Assembly: GCF_014201825.1 (NCBI RefSeq)
Contig: NZ_JACHFJ010000004.1
Span: 62,001 to 126,000, forward strand
Origin: Acidocella aromatica
GTDB lineage: Bacteria; Pseudomonadota; Alphaproteobacteria; Acetobacterales; Acetobacteraceae
DNA length: 64,000 nucleotides
Direction: 5' to 3'
In this document: one piece after another, positions 19,047 to 30,201 of the stretch
How positions within the stretch are numbered: the stretch's first letter is position 1
How the letters are laid out: each line of letters starts with the position of its first letter
Program-made: the position numbers and the translations under genes
Notes under the pieces: model-generated
The model's database searches: none
What the model was told of the DNA's origin: nothing
What the model saw: the letters and a program-made list of their open reading frames with translations, nothing else

Positions 19047-20093
19047 ATGCTGCAAAAATCCCCTGGTATCTTCCTGGAGAACGCCTGGTACGTCGCCGCG
19101 CTCTCCACCGACCTCAACGGCACCGATCTCCTCGCGCGCACGCTGCTGAACCGGAACGTGCTGATGTACCGCACCGAGAACGGCGAGGCGGTGGCGATGC
19201 AGGATCGCTGCCCGCACCGCTTCGTGCCGCTGCATCTGGGCAAGCGCGATGGCGACGAGGTGGTGTGCCCTTATCATGGCCTGCGCTTCAACGGCTCAGG
19301 CGCCTGCACGCATAACCCGCACGGCAACAAGCTCATCCCCAAGGCCGCCAAGGTACGCACCTACCCGCTGCTGGAGCGCTACGGTTTTGTCTGGATCTGG
19401 CTGAGCGACGCCGAGGCGGATGAGAGCCTGCTGCCCGACTACTCGCCGCTGGTCACTGGCCATGAGAACGCCGTGGGCTACACCTACATGCACACCGCCG
19501 CGAATTACGAACTGATCGTGGATAACGTGATGGATCTCAGCCATATCGACCATCTGCACGGCGAGATCATCACCACGCGCGGCAAGCTCTCGCCCATCAC
19601 CCCCGCGCTGCGTGAGAGCGACACCACCCTCTCCGCCCGGTGGGAGTGGGAGCAGACCCCGGCTTTGCTGATCTTCAACCAGTTCCTGCCCAAGCCCGAG
19701 GACGAGGCCCGGCATTTCTTCGACATCACCTGGGCGCCGCCCGCCAATATCCAGCTCTCGGTGGGGGCGACCCAGAATAACGGCGCGCTCGACCTCGCGA
19801 ACTGCATCGGCCAGTACGATTTGCACACCGTCACCCCCGAGACCGAGACCACCACGCATTACTGGTTCGCCACGCGGCGCAATCATCTGGTCGAGGATGA
19901 AGCCTTCAACAAGATCAAGATCGAAGCCATGCACGGCGCTTTCGCCAACGAGGATCTGCCCCTGCTGGAGGCGGTGGAGAAGGAGATGGATGGCGGCGAG
20001 TTCTTCTCATTGTCACCGGTGCTGATGAGCAACGACATTGCCCCGGTGAAGGTGCGGCGCCTCCTGCGTCAGCTCATCGAACAACAGGGCTGA
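19047..20093 (+). CDS. Rieske non-haem iron oxygenase, VanA/dicamba-demethylase class
   Basis: 348 residues. Rieske centre: Cys55 and His57 in DRCPHRFV, Cys74 and His77 in VCPYHGLRF. Mononuclear iron: His166 and His171 in DNVMDLSHIDHLHG, with Asp163 as the bridge to the next subunit's cluster. The family does O- or N-demethylation and ring-methyl hydroxylation of aromatic or similar compounds. Single-component alpha-subunit type, no beta subunit. Co-transcribed with the VanB-like reductase under the 17972 promoter and ended by the hairpin at 20117-20140. The substrate is unknown; N-dealkylation of an amine would fit the neighbouring genes. Confidence 0.9.
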   Translation: MLQKSPGIFLENAWYVAALSTDLNGTDLLARTLLNRNVLMYRTENGEAVAMQDRCPHRFVPLHLGKRDGDEVVCPYHGLRFNGSGACTHNPHGNKLIPKAAKVRTYPLLERYGFVWIWLSDAEADESLLPDYSPLVTGHENAVGYTYMHTAANYELIVDNVMDLSHIDHLHGEIITTRGKLSPITPALRESDTTLSARWEWEQTPALLIFNQFLPKPEDEARHFFDITWAPPANIQLSVGATQNNGALDLANCIGQYDLHTVTPETETTTHYWFATRRNHLVEDEAFNKIKIEAMHGAFANEDLPLLEAVEKEMDGGEFFSLSPVLMSNDIAPVKVRRLLRQLIEQQG

Positions 20094-20116
20094 AACTTTC
20101 CTCTGCGTACAACTTG

Positions 20117-20147
20117 CCCGGCGTCATTCATGGCGCCGGGTCTTTTT
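20117..20147 (+). terminator. Rho-independent terminator after the Rieske operon
   Basis: CCCGGCG (20117-20123) pairs with CGCCGGG (20134-20140), followed by TCTTTTTC. The 3' part overlaps the end of the convergent activator gene. Confidence 0.75.
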
Positions 20148-21833
20148 CAGCCTATATTCCAACTGCCCGCGCCGCAGCTTCAACAGCCGTGCCGCCGCCG
20201 AGATATTGCCGTTGCTGCTTTTCAGCGCATAGTCGAAGAGTTGCGTCTCCAAACTCTCCAATCCGCCGGACTGAGCTAGCAGCGCGCCGAGATCATCCGG
20301 TACGGACGGTGCGGCAGGCGTATCGGCGTCGAGATGGCCATCCGCGGCCAGATGCAGCACCCGTGGCGCCAAAGCTTCCTCGCCCGAGAACAGGTGCCGC
20401 ACGTCCAGTGTGCCGCCCTCGTCGGCCAGGATCACGGCGCGCTCGATCATGTTCTCCAACTCGCGGACATTGCCGGGCCAGTCATAGGCCCATAACGCCT
20501 CCGCGGCGCGCTGGGTGAGGCCGCTGATCGTCTTGCCCAGGCGCTCGGTCGTGCGTTTGACGAACACGTTGACCAGCAGCGGAATGTCCTCGCGGCGCTC
20601 GCGCAAAGGCGGGATCTCGATGGGAAACACGTTCAGGCGGAAGAATAGATCCTCGCGGAACCGCCCCGCCGCCACCTCGGCGCGCAGATCGCGGTTGGCC
20701 GCCGCCACCACGCGCACATCCACCCGGCGCACCCGCGTATCGCCCACGCGCTCCACCTCGCGCTCCTGCAACACGCGCAGCAGCTTGCCCTGGGCGGAAA
20801 GTGGCAGGCTGCTGACTTCATCGAGGAAGATGGTGCCGCCCTCGGCGCGCTCGAACTTGCCGGGCCGCGCGGCGGTGGCGCCGGTGTACGCCCCCTTCTC
20901 CACGCCGAACAGCTCGGCCTCGACCAGCTCCGCCGGGATGGCGGCGCAGTTGAGCGACACGAGCGGCCCGCCCGCGCGGCGGCTGATGGCGTGCAGCGTC
21001 GTGGTGAAGCGCTCCTTGCCCACGCCGCTTTCGCCCAGGAACAGCACCGTGGCGTTGGTGGTGGCCACGCGCTTGATCTTGTGCGCCACGGCGTTGAAAG
21101 GGGCGGAGGCGCCGACGAGGTCGGGCAGTATGTTGGCCGGCGGCGGGGCCGGTGGTGGCATCGTTGCATGCGTGCGTACCGGGCGTGGCGGCGACACGAA
21201 ATCCTCGATCTGCATGAAACGGAGATCCGCCGCGGCGTCTTCCCATTCCTCCAGCGGCCGTCCCACCACCCGGCAGCGCGCATGGCCCATGGCCACGCAT
21301 TCCGTCTCGCGCCATAAAATCGGCCGTCCCATGAGCGAGGTGGTGAAGCCGCAGGCATAGCCGACCATCATCCAGCAGGCGGGCTCGCCGCACACGCCAA
21401 AATGCGCCAGGTGCGCCTCGGCCTCCCACGAGGCCTGCCAGTAATAATCACCCCAGAACTCGCCGGTGCGGGCGTTGAACTGCATGCGGTCGATGGCCTG
21501 GTTGCGTACAAAACCTTCGATCTCGCGCAGGCGCGGCCCGAGCGCCAGCACGCGGCTCAGCTCTTCGCCCTCATGCGCACGCAGGTGCAGCGCATCGGCC
21601 ATGCCCTGCTGGTAGCCCAGGCGGGTGAAGATCTCCCGGGCCTTTTCCTGCCCCAGGCGTTCGACAATCTCATGTCGCAGCGCCGCGACCGAAAAGCCGT
21701 GCATCAGCAGCATTCTTTGGTCGAAGAGTTGGATGTGCCCGGTATCGGGCGAGAAATGCAGGTGGCCGGCAAGTACGCGGTCGTCGGTTGACTCGGCAAT
21801 GAGAGTCATCGGCCGCCTGGATGCGGATGACAT
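20124..21833 (-). CDS. XylR/DmpR-type sigma-54 activator (XylR-N, V4R, AAA+, HTH)
   Basis: 569 residues from ATG 21833, preferred because GGGGGAA lies 8 nt upstream. XylR-N ligand domain about 20-120, V4R domain about 125-190 with clustered cysteines (GVCGEPACWMM, YACG, ETECVAMGHARC), AAA+ domain with Walker A GESGVGKE (267-274) and GAYTGA loop, and C-terminal Fis-type HTH (NGNISAAARLLKLRRGQLEYRL). In XylR/DmpR/PoxR an aromatic effector binds the N-terminal part and relieves repression of the ATPase. Convergent with the Rieske gene, so it probably senses an aromatic substrate or intermediate of the island. It is the second sigma-54 activator here. Confidence 0.9.
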   Translation of the reverse strand: MSSASRRPMTLIAESTDDRVLAGHLHFSPDTGHIQLFDQRMLLMHGFSVAALRHEIVERLGQEKAREIFTRLGYQQGMADALHLRAHEGEELSRVLALGPRLREIEGFVRNQAIDRMQFNARTGEFWGDYYWQASWEAEAHLAHFGVCGEPACWMMVGYACGFTTSLMGRPILWRETECVAMGHARCRVVGRPLEEWEDAAADLRFMQIEDFVSPPRPVRTHATMPPPAPPPANILPDLVGASAPFNAVAHKIKRVATTNATVLFLGESGVGKERFTTTLHAISRRAGGPLVSLNCAAIPAELVEAELFGVEKGAYTGATAARPGKFERAEGGTIFLDEVSSLPLSAQGKLLRVLQEREVERVGDTRVRRVDVRVVAAANRDLRAEVAAGRFREDLFFRLNVFPIEIPPLRERREDIPLLVNVFVKRTTERLGKTISGLTQRAAEALWAYDWPGNVRELENMIERAVILADEGGTLDVRHLFSGEEALAPRVLHLAADGHLDADTPAAPSVPDDLGALLAQSGGLESLETQLFDYALKSSNGNISAAARLLKLRRGQLEYRLKKTRRHE

Positions 21834-22036
21834 CGGTAGCGTTTCCCCCAAAACTTCTTTTTCCGGAAGCGTACAGCATGGGAGGTGTTTGCGCTACGGT
21901 CTTCGGGTTGCCACTCATCCCACCGGAATTGCTTTCCTGCGGATAGCTGGACCAATTTTCATGTCTGTGCCGTTGCCTGCGGGAGTATTCACCCCAGTGG
22001 GGCTGCCGTTTGGCGCCCTGTTTTGGGAGAAACATC

Positions 22037-22486
22037 ATGCAACGTCGTATGCTTGCTAAAACGGCTCTCGCCACGGCGGCGGCAGCGCTTCCGGCGGCCG
22101 CTCTGGCCCAATACGGAACGAACCAAGGTTCTGGAATGAACCAAGGGGCCATGGGCGTGGGTTCGGGAATGGATGCTGAGCTCAACATCGTCTTTACCGA
22201 GGAGAATCCCGGCCACTGGCAGAGCTTGGCGCAGCTGCACGTGCCAAATGTAAGTGTTTCGGGGAACCAGCTTTCCGTCTCGACGCCGCACCCGATGACC
22301 GAGGCGCACTACATCGTGAGCCACACCGTGGTGCTCGAAAACGGCCAATTTCTCGATCGGAAGACCTTCTCCTGGAAGGACCAGCCCGCTTCCAAGCACA
22401 TCCTGCCGGCTGGATATAGCGGGAAGGTGACTGTCACCAGCACCTGCAATCTGCACGATTTTTGGGTCAAGACGATGACCGTCTGA
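22037..22486 (+). CDS. Exported superoxide-reductase-like (desulfoferrodoxin-fold) protein
   Basis: 149 residues from ATG 22037 (GGGAGAAA upstream). An N-terminal signal peptide runs to about residue 24 (MQRRM, Ala-rich core, AALA). The mature part has the superoxide-reductase iron-site pattern: His in LHVP, two His in HPMTEAHYI and Cys-x2-His in CNLHDFW, that is four His and one Cys. The usual EKHVP reads QLHVP, so the sixth-ligand glutamate and the lysine are lacking. Such enzymes reduce superoxide to peroxide; KatG lies two genes downstream. Periplasmic location is inferred. Family recognition is fairly confident, activity less so. Confidence 0.72.
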   Translation: MQRRMLAKTALATAAAALPAAALAQYGTNQGSGMNQGAMGVGSGMDAELNIVFTEENPGHWQSLAQLHVPNVSVSGNQLSVSTPHPMTEAHYIVSHTVVLENGQFLDRKTFSWKDQPASKHILPAGYSGKVTVTSTCNLHDFWVKTMTV

Positions 22487-22625
22487 GTTTGACGCGCGCC
22501 GTGTCTGTGCTGGAGGTCACGGGTGTTTTTCCACGTCGTGAGCTTGGTATCATCCGTGCCGCCACAGTTCACGGCGTGGCGAAGTTGTTCTAAGAGCCCC
22601 GGACAATTTCGCCCATCGAGGACTT

Positions 22626-24248
22626 ATGATTCGCCTGGACAACATCAGCAAGCAGAACGGCTCGCGCCTTATTTTCGTCGAGGCTTCGGCCGCTTTGCAG
22701 AGGGGCGAGAAGATCGGCCTCGTCGGCCCCAACGGCGCGGGCAAGTCCACGCTGTTCCGCATGATCACCGGCCAGGAGGAGCCCGATGAAGGTCAGGTCC
22801 TGATCGACCGTGGCGTGAGCATCGGCCTGTTCAGCCAGGATGTGGGCGAGATGGCGGGCCGCAGCGCGGTGGCCGAGGTGATGGCCGGTGCCGGGCCGGT
22901 GAGCGAGGTTGGCGAAGAGCTGGCCAAGCTGGAAGCCGCCTTGGCCGACCCCGACCAAGCCGACCAGCTCGATGCCATCCTGGAGCGCTTCGGCGAGGTG
23001 CAGGCTCGCTTCGAGGAGTTGGGCGGCTATGCGCTGGAGGGCAAGGCCCGCGAGGTGCTCGACGGCTTGGGCTTCAGCCAGGAGATGATGGACGGCGATG
23101 TCGGCCGCCTTTCCGGCGGCTGGAAGATGCGCGTGGCGCTCGCCCGCATCCTGCTTATGCGCCCGGACGTGATGCTGCTCGACGAACCCTCCAACCATCT
23201 GGACCTCGAAAGCCTAATCTGGCTCGAGCAGTTTCTGGCGGGGTTCGACGGTGCGCTGCTGATGACCTCGCACGACCGCGAATTCATGAACCGCGTCATT
23301 AACAAGGTCATCGAGATCGACGGCGGCAACCTCACCAGCTTCTCCGGCGATTACGAGTTCTATGCCCGCCAGAGTGCGCTCAACGAGAAGCAGCAGCAGG
23401 CGCAGTTCGAGCGCCAGCAGGCGATGCTGGCCAAGGAGATCGCCTTTATCGAGCGCTTCAAGGCCCGCGCCTCCCATGCGGCCCAGGTCCAGAGCCGGGT
23501 AAAGAAGCTGGATAAGATCGACCGCGTGGAGCCGCCCAAGCGCCGCCAGACCATCGCCTTCGAGTTCAAGCCCGCTCCGCGCTCCGGCGAGGATGTGGCC
23601 AATCTGCGCGGCGTCTCCAAAAGCTATGGCCAGCGCGTGATTTATGATGGAATGGACCTGCTGATCCGCCGCAAGGAGCGCTGCTGCGTGCTGGGCGTGA
23701 ACGGCGCGGGCAAATCCACGCTGCTGAAGCTGGTGACTGGCACCGCCGCGCCGGATTCCGGTACCGTTACTCTCGGCGGCAGCGTGAAGATGAGCTATTT
23801 CGCCCAGCACGCCATGGATCTGCTGGATGGTGACGCCACGGTGTTTGAGACGCTGGATTCCACCTTCCCCCATGCGGGCCAGGGCAGCTTGCGCGCCTTG
23901 GCCGGGGCGTTCGGCTTCTCGGGCGACGAGATCGATAAGCGCTGCCGAGTGCTCTCGGGCGGCGAGAAAGCACGGCTGGTGATGGCGTTGATGCTCTACG
24001 ACCCGCCGAATTTCCTGGTCCTCGACGAGCCGACCAACCATCTCGACCTCGCCACCAAAGAGATGCTCATCACAGCGCTCTCGAATTACGAGGGCACCAT
24101 GCTGTTCGTCTCGCATGACCGCCATTTCCTCGCTGAATTGTCCAACCGCGTGCTGGAACTCACCCCCGAGGGCATCCACTACTACGACGGTGGCTACACC
24201 GAATATGTCGCCCGCACGGGGCAGGAGGCACCAGGGCTGCACGCTTAA
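22626..24248 (+). CDS. ABC-F family ATPase (translation-associated type)
   Basis: 540 residues with two ABC cassettes in one chain and no membrane domain. Cassette 1: Walker A GPNGAGKST (34-42), signature LSGGWKMR, Walker B MLLDEPSNHLDL. Linker with charged coiled region (EKQQQAQFERQQAML). Cassette 2: GVNGAGKST, LSGGEKARL, FLVLDEPTNHLDL. The layout resembles YbiT/EttA/Uup proteins that act on ribosomes. An antibiotic-resistance role is not indicated. Monocistronic; 139 nt after the SOR-like gene. Confidence 0.9.
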   Translation: MIRLDNISKQNGSRLIFVEASAALQRGEKIGLVGPNGAGKSTLFRMITGQEEPDEGQVLIDRGVSIGLFSQDVGEMAGRSAVAEVMAGAGPVSEVGEELAKLEAALADPDQADQLDAILERFGEVQARFEELGGYALEGKAREVLDGLGFSQEMMDGDVGRLSGGWKMRVALARILLMRPDVMLLDEPSNHLDLESLIWLEQFLAGFDGALLMTSHDREFMNRVINKVIEIDGGNLTSFSGDYEFYARQSALNEKQQQAQFERQQAMLAKEIAFIERFKARASHAAQVQSRVKKLDKIDRVEPPKRRQTIAFEFKPAPRSGEDVANLRGVSKSYGQRVIYDGMDLLIRRKERCCVLGVNGAGKSTLLKLVTGTAAPDSGTVTLGGSVKMSYFAQHAMDLLDGDATVFETLDSTFPHAGQGSLRALAGAFGFSGDEIDKRCRVLSGGEKARLVMALMLYDPPNFLVLDEPTNHLDLATKEMLITALSNYEGTMLFVSHDRHFLAELSNRVLELTPEGIHYYDGGYTEYVARTGQEAPGLHA

Positions 24249-24267
24249 GCGCGGCTCGGGACCAATG

Positions 24268-24300
24268 CGCGCCGAGACCTAAAAACGGGGGCTCGGCGCG
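24268..24300 (+). terminator. Hairpin after the ABC-F gene
   Basis: CGCGCCGAG (24268-24276) pairs perfectly with CTCGGCGCG (24292-24300) around 15 nt. No T-run follows, so termination is uncertain. Confidence 0.45.
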
Positions 24301-24314
24301 GGATATTCAGTTAA

Positions 24315-26621
<2,307 letters not shown>

Positions 26622-26636
26622 CCTGACCCGAACCCG

Positions 26637-26662
26637 CCGCCTCCGGAGAATACCGGAGGCGG
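26637..26662. terminator. Perfect hairpin between convergent katG and histidine kinase genes
   Basis: CCGCCTCCGG (26637-26646), loop AGAATA, CCGGAGGCGG (26653-26662). The plus-strand tail TATCTGGTACTTTTATT is T-rich. It probably ends katG and may also act on the opposing transcript. Confidence 0.75.
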
Positions 26663-26677
26663 TATCTGGTACTTTTA

Positions 26678-28090
26678 TTACGCCGTTGAGTGGTCTTCGC
26701 CGAGGCGCATGGCGCTGAGCGAGGTCCGCAGCCTAATGCAGACCCTCAGCCCCGGCCCGTTGTCCTCCAGCCTGATCCGCCCTCCGTGCAAAGCGGCGAT
26801 GGCCGAGGCAAGCGGCAGGCCGAGCCCGTAACCAGGGCGATGCCGGGAAGCTTCGAGCCGGGCAAAGCGCTGCATAACGCGGGCTTTTTGCCCGGCCGCG
26901 ATGCCGCAGCCATTGTCGGCGATGCTGACCTCGATCAGCTCGCCGGCCTGTGAGGCGTGGATGCTGACGCGGGACACATTTTCGGCATGCAGCATGATGT
27001 TGTCGAGCAGATTGGTGAAAAGCTGCGCGAGCAACTCCTTGTCGCCAGGAAGAGCGAGGCCAGGGGCGATGTCCGCTTCAACCGTTATGCCATTGGCATC
27101 GAAAGACGGCTCATAACTCTCCGCCAGCATGGCCAGCAGCGGCGAGAGCGCCACCATACCGAAACCTGCCCGCCGCGCCCCGGCTTCCACCTCGGCGATG
27201 CGGAGCATGGCCGCGAAGATGCCAAGCGCCTGATCGGTCTGGGCCAGGGCCTCCTCAAACATGTCCGTCAACGCCGGCTCGCTGAACCGTGCGCGGGAAA
27301 GTTCGAGATGCTCGCGCAGCCGCGCCAAAGGCGAGCGCAGGTCGTGGGAAATGTCATTGGTGACCTGTCTCAGGTTTTCCATCAGCTCCTGGATGCGCTG
27401 GAGCATGGCGTTCATTCCGGTGGCGAGACGGTCGAATTCATCCCCGCTGCCGCTGAGCCCGATCCGGCGGGACAGATCCCCGTCCATGATATTGCGGATC
27501 GTGGTGGCGAAGGCATCGACGCGCCGTTGCACGGCATGTGCCGCAAGGTAGCTGCCGAGCAGCCCGAGCGCCATGATCGTCCCGAACACGGCCAGGAAGG
27601 AGCGCGAGATCAGCTGGTCCAGGCTGCGCAGGGCGGTGGCGTCGGCGGCGATGAATAAGACCTCACCATTGGGAAAGCGCATCGCCGTGCCGCGTACCGC
27701 ATCGACCCTGGACGGCAGGCTGAGCCCATCGCGCGGGCGCAGGGTTTCCATGCCTTTCCAGCGCGCGGCCGCCGGGGCGGTGAGGCGGAAGTTCCCGGCT
27801 TCCCAGGCGCCGTCGGGGGCTAGCGCCGCGTAGAACAAGCCGTTGCCCTCGGCCATCGTCGTACGGACATTCCAGGCCAGCCCCCGATGATTGGTTTGCA
27901 AATCGCCAAGCAGGTCGGTCAGCGCGCCGGAGACATTGCTGTCGATCTGCCCGCGCCACGTGGACTCCGCCGCATGGTGGATGATGACGAAGACAAGGCA
28001 GGCGCCGCCGAGCGAGAGGGCAAGGCTGCGTAGCGCCAGGCGGAAGCCGGAAATGCGGACGAACTGGCGGAGTATCGTGTTAAGCCGCAT
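26678..28090 (-). CDS. Two-component sensor histidine kinase
   Basis: 470 residues from ATG 28090, which overlaps the last 11 nt of the response-regulator gene. One membrane segment near residues 18-40 (LALSLGGACLVFVIIHHAA), a periplasmic part, a second segment (FGTIMALGLLGSYLAAHAV), HAMP linker, HisKA box NDISHDLRSPLARLREHL with the phospho-His, and HATPase motifs NLLDNIMLHA, ADNGCGIA and GYGLGLPLA. It pairs with the OmpR-type regulator and lies divergent from an RND efflux operon, which it probably controls. The signal is unknown. Confidence 0.92.
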   Translation of the reverse strand: MRLNTILRQFVRISGFRLALRSLALSLGGACLVFVIIHHAAESTWRGQIDSNVSGALTDLLGDLQTNHRGLAWNVRTTMAEGNGLFYAALAPDGAWEAGNFRLTAPAAARWKGMETLRPRDGLSLPSRVDAVRGTAMRFPNGEVLFIAADATALRSLDQLISRSFLAVFGTIMALGLLGSYLAAHAVQRRVDAFATTIRNIMDGDLSRRIGLSGSGDEFDRLATGMNAMLQRIQELMENLRQVTNDISHDLRSPLARLREHLELSRARFSEPALTDMFEEALAQTDQALGIFAAMLRIAEVEAGARRAGFGMVALSPLLAMLAESYEPSFDANGITVEADIAPGLALPGDKELLAQLFTNLLDNIMLHAENVSRVSIHASQAGELIEVSIADNGCGIAAGQKARVMQRFARLEASRHRPGYGLGLPLASAIAALHGGRIRLEDNGPGLRVCIRLRTSLSAMRLGEDHSTA

Positions 28091-28754
28091 CGATCTTGTA
28101 GCCAGCCCCCCGGTAGGTGTGGATGAGGGCGGGGGAGAAGCCGTTATCCACCTTTCCGCGCAGCCTGCTGATATGCGCCTCGACGAGGCTGGTTTGCGGA
28201 ACGAAGTGGAAGCCCCAGACATCCTCCAGCAGCATCGTGCGGGTAACCACCTGGCCCGGACGCAGCATCAGGTACTCCAGCACCTCGTACTCCCGGGGTT
28301 TGAGTTCGATCTTCCGGCCGCCGCGCCGGACCGTCCGGGTGACCCGGTCGAGCTCCAGATCCGCGATGCACAGCGTGGTGGCTTTGGGCGGCGCGGCATT
28401 GCGCCGGGCCAGAGCGGCGACGCGCGCGGCGAGTTCCGCCATGGCGAAAGGTTTGACCAGATAATCGTCCCCCCCGGCGCGCAATCCCTCCAGCCGGTCG
28501 TCCAGCCCGCCAAGCGCCGTGAGGAACAAGGCCGGGGTTTGCACGCCAGCGCCCCGGAGTGTCCGCAGCAGGGCTAGTCCATCGAGCCCAGGGAGCATGC
28601 GGTCGATGATCAGAATGTCGAACGCGCCGGATGCGGCCGTCAGCAGCCCGGCGCGACCATCCGGCGCCACCTGCACCTCATGCCCCTCCGGTGCCAGCCC
28701 CTGGCAGAGATGCGCGGCGGCCTTCGTATCGTCCTCTATCAGCAATATCCGCAT
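28080..28754 (-). CDS. OmpR/PhoB-family response regulator
   Basis: 224 residues. Receiver domain 1-115 with acidic pair EDD near residue 8, phospho-acceptor Asp51 in IIDRMLPG, Thr in FLTALG and Lys in YLVKPF; winged helix about 125-220 with LKPREYEVLEYLMLRPGQVVTR and HIHTYRGAGYKI-type end (LIHTYRGAGYKI). First gene of the minus-strand pair; 106 nt separate it from the divergent efflux operon start. It likely regulates that operon and itself. Confidence 0.93.
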   Translation of the reverse strand: MRILLIEDDTKAAAHLCQGLAPEGHEVQVAPDGRAGLLTAASGAFDILIIDRMLPGLDGLALLRTLRGAGVQTPALFLTALGGLDDRLEGLRAGGDDYLVKPFAMAELAARVAALARRNAAPPKATTLCIADLELDRVTRTVRRGGRKIELKPREYEVLEYLMLRPGQVVTRTMLLEDVWGFHFVPQTSLVEAHISRLRGKVDNGFSPALIHTYRGAGYKIDAA

Positions 28755-28802
28755 GCATCACCAGTTAGCAAAATTTCCAGACCAGCGCGTGGCCAGACAT
28801 TA

Positions 28803-28814
28803 ATTGTTGACAAT
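28803..28814. promoter_or_regulatory. Palindrome ATTGTTGACAAT before the efflux operon
   Basis: ATTGTTGACAAT is nearly palindromic and contains a -35-like TTGACA. The identical 12-mer occurs at 34971-34982 as a probable GntR operator. Its role here, promoter element or operator, is not settled. Confidence 0.4.
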
Positions 28815-28860
28815 GTTGGCGTCATCCGTTGGGCAAGATCGCGTCGGCATGGAGGTGTTC

Positions 28861-30201
28861 ATGCGGTTCGCTCTCTCCATTCTGGTCCTTTGCGCAAGCC
28901 TCACGGCCTGTGCCACGTATCGGCCTTCTCCGCTACCGGCCTCTCCGCCATTGCGGGAGACCCTGGCCCAGCTGCGCCATAACCTGCCGGATGGCGGTGA
29001 AATCTCCACGGCCGGGCCGCTCGCCCTGCGGGATGTGGCGGCGCTTGCCGTGCTCAACGACCCCGACCTGATCGCCGCCCGGGCACAGCACGATGTCTCC
29101 TCCGCCGAGCTGCTGAGCGCCGGGTTGCCGCCGGACCCGGCCATCAATGCCGGGTTCGCCGCCCTGCTTGGCGGACCCGCGAGCATGTCCTCCATCAGCG
29201 CCGGGTTCATGCAGGATGTCGGCGCGCTCATCACCTACCGGGCGAACCGCGCGGCGGCCAAGGCGGGGCTCGCCCAGGTGGATGCCGGGATCCTTTGGCA
29301 GGAATGGCAGGTGGCATCGCAGTCGGAGCAGCTTGCCGTGACGCTCGCCGCCGATGCGGCGGCCACCGCCAGCCTCCACGCCGATGTCACGGTGCTGGCG
29401 GATGTCAACAATGCCACTCAGACACAGATCGTCCAGCATAATCTGACGCTGAACGATGCCGCCGCAAGCATGGCGGCGCTGGCGGTCGCGCAATCCGCGC
29501 TCAATGCGGCGCAGCAGACCGAAGCTCATGACCGCGACCAGCTCGACGCTCTGCTCGGCCTGGAGCCGGGCACCGAAATCCCGCTTGCCTTGCCCGAGGC
29601 TACCCCGCCGGTGCCGGATGCCATCGCCCCCGCCTTGGCCACGCTGCCGCAGCGCCGCCCGGACCTCATCGCACTGCGCTACGGTTACGCCCAGGCGGAT
29701 GCCCGGCTGCGCGCCGCCATCCTGTCGCAATTTCTGCCAGTGAGCGTTGGCGCGTCCTATGGGCGCGATACGTCCGGCGTGCTTTCCGCCGGGCCGCAGA
29801 TGAGCCTGACCTTGCCGCTGTTCAATCGCAACCGTGGCGGCATCGCGGCCGCCCAGGCCACGCGGGCGGCACTCTCGGCCCAATATGCGGCGGCGCTGGC
29901 CAATGCCGAGGGTGGTGCGCGCGCGCTCTACGCCAACATATTGCTCCTGGGCTCCCAGGCGGAGATTGCCCGGCATCAGGCGGATCAGGCTGCCGTAATG
30001 GCCCAATCCGCGCGCACCGCCTTTGCCGAAGGGCAGATCAGCGCCACCGCCCTGGCCAATCTGCAATCCACGGCCGGTGAGCGTGAACGCGCCGCCATAG
30101 GCCTCGATGCCCAGTTGCAAAGCTCCGAAATTTCGCTTGCCACGTTGCTTGGCCTTGGCTTGCCGCCGCTCGCCGCCGCACCGAAGGATCTCTCCCCATG
30201 A
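28861..30201 (+). CDS. TolC-family outer-membrane efflux lipoprotein
   Basis: 446 residues from ATG 28861, preceded by GGAGG with 5-nt spacing. A lipoprotein signal peptide with lipobox LTAC (cleavage before Cys at about residue 17) is followed by two OEP repeats rich in Ala and coiled-coil heptads; the structural repeat shows as AVLNDPDLIAARAQ and ALRYGYAQADARLRAA. It forms the outer-membrane duct of a tripartite pump with the next two gene products. Overlap of 4 nt with the adaptor gene. Confidence 0.88.
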   Translation: MRFALSILVLCASLTACATYRPSPLPASPPLRETLAQLRHNLPDGGEISTAGPLALRDVAALAVLNDPDLIAARAQHDVSSAELLSAGLPPDPAINAGFAALLGGPASMSSISAGFMQDVGALITYRANRAAAKAGLAQVDAGILWQEWQVASQSEQLAVTLAADAAATASLHADVTVLADVNNATQTQIVQHNLTLNDAAASMAALAVAQSALNAAQQTEAHDRDQLDALLGLEPGTEIPLALPEATPPVPDAIAPALATLPQRRPDLIALRYGYAQADARLRAAILSQFLPVSVGASYGRDTSGVLSAGPQMSLTLPLFNRNRGGIAAAQATRAALSAQYAAALANAEGGARALYANILLLGSQAEIARHQADQAAVMAQSARTAFAEGQISATALANLQSTAGERERAAIGLDAQLQSSEISLATLLGLGLPPLAAAPKDLSP

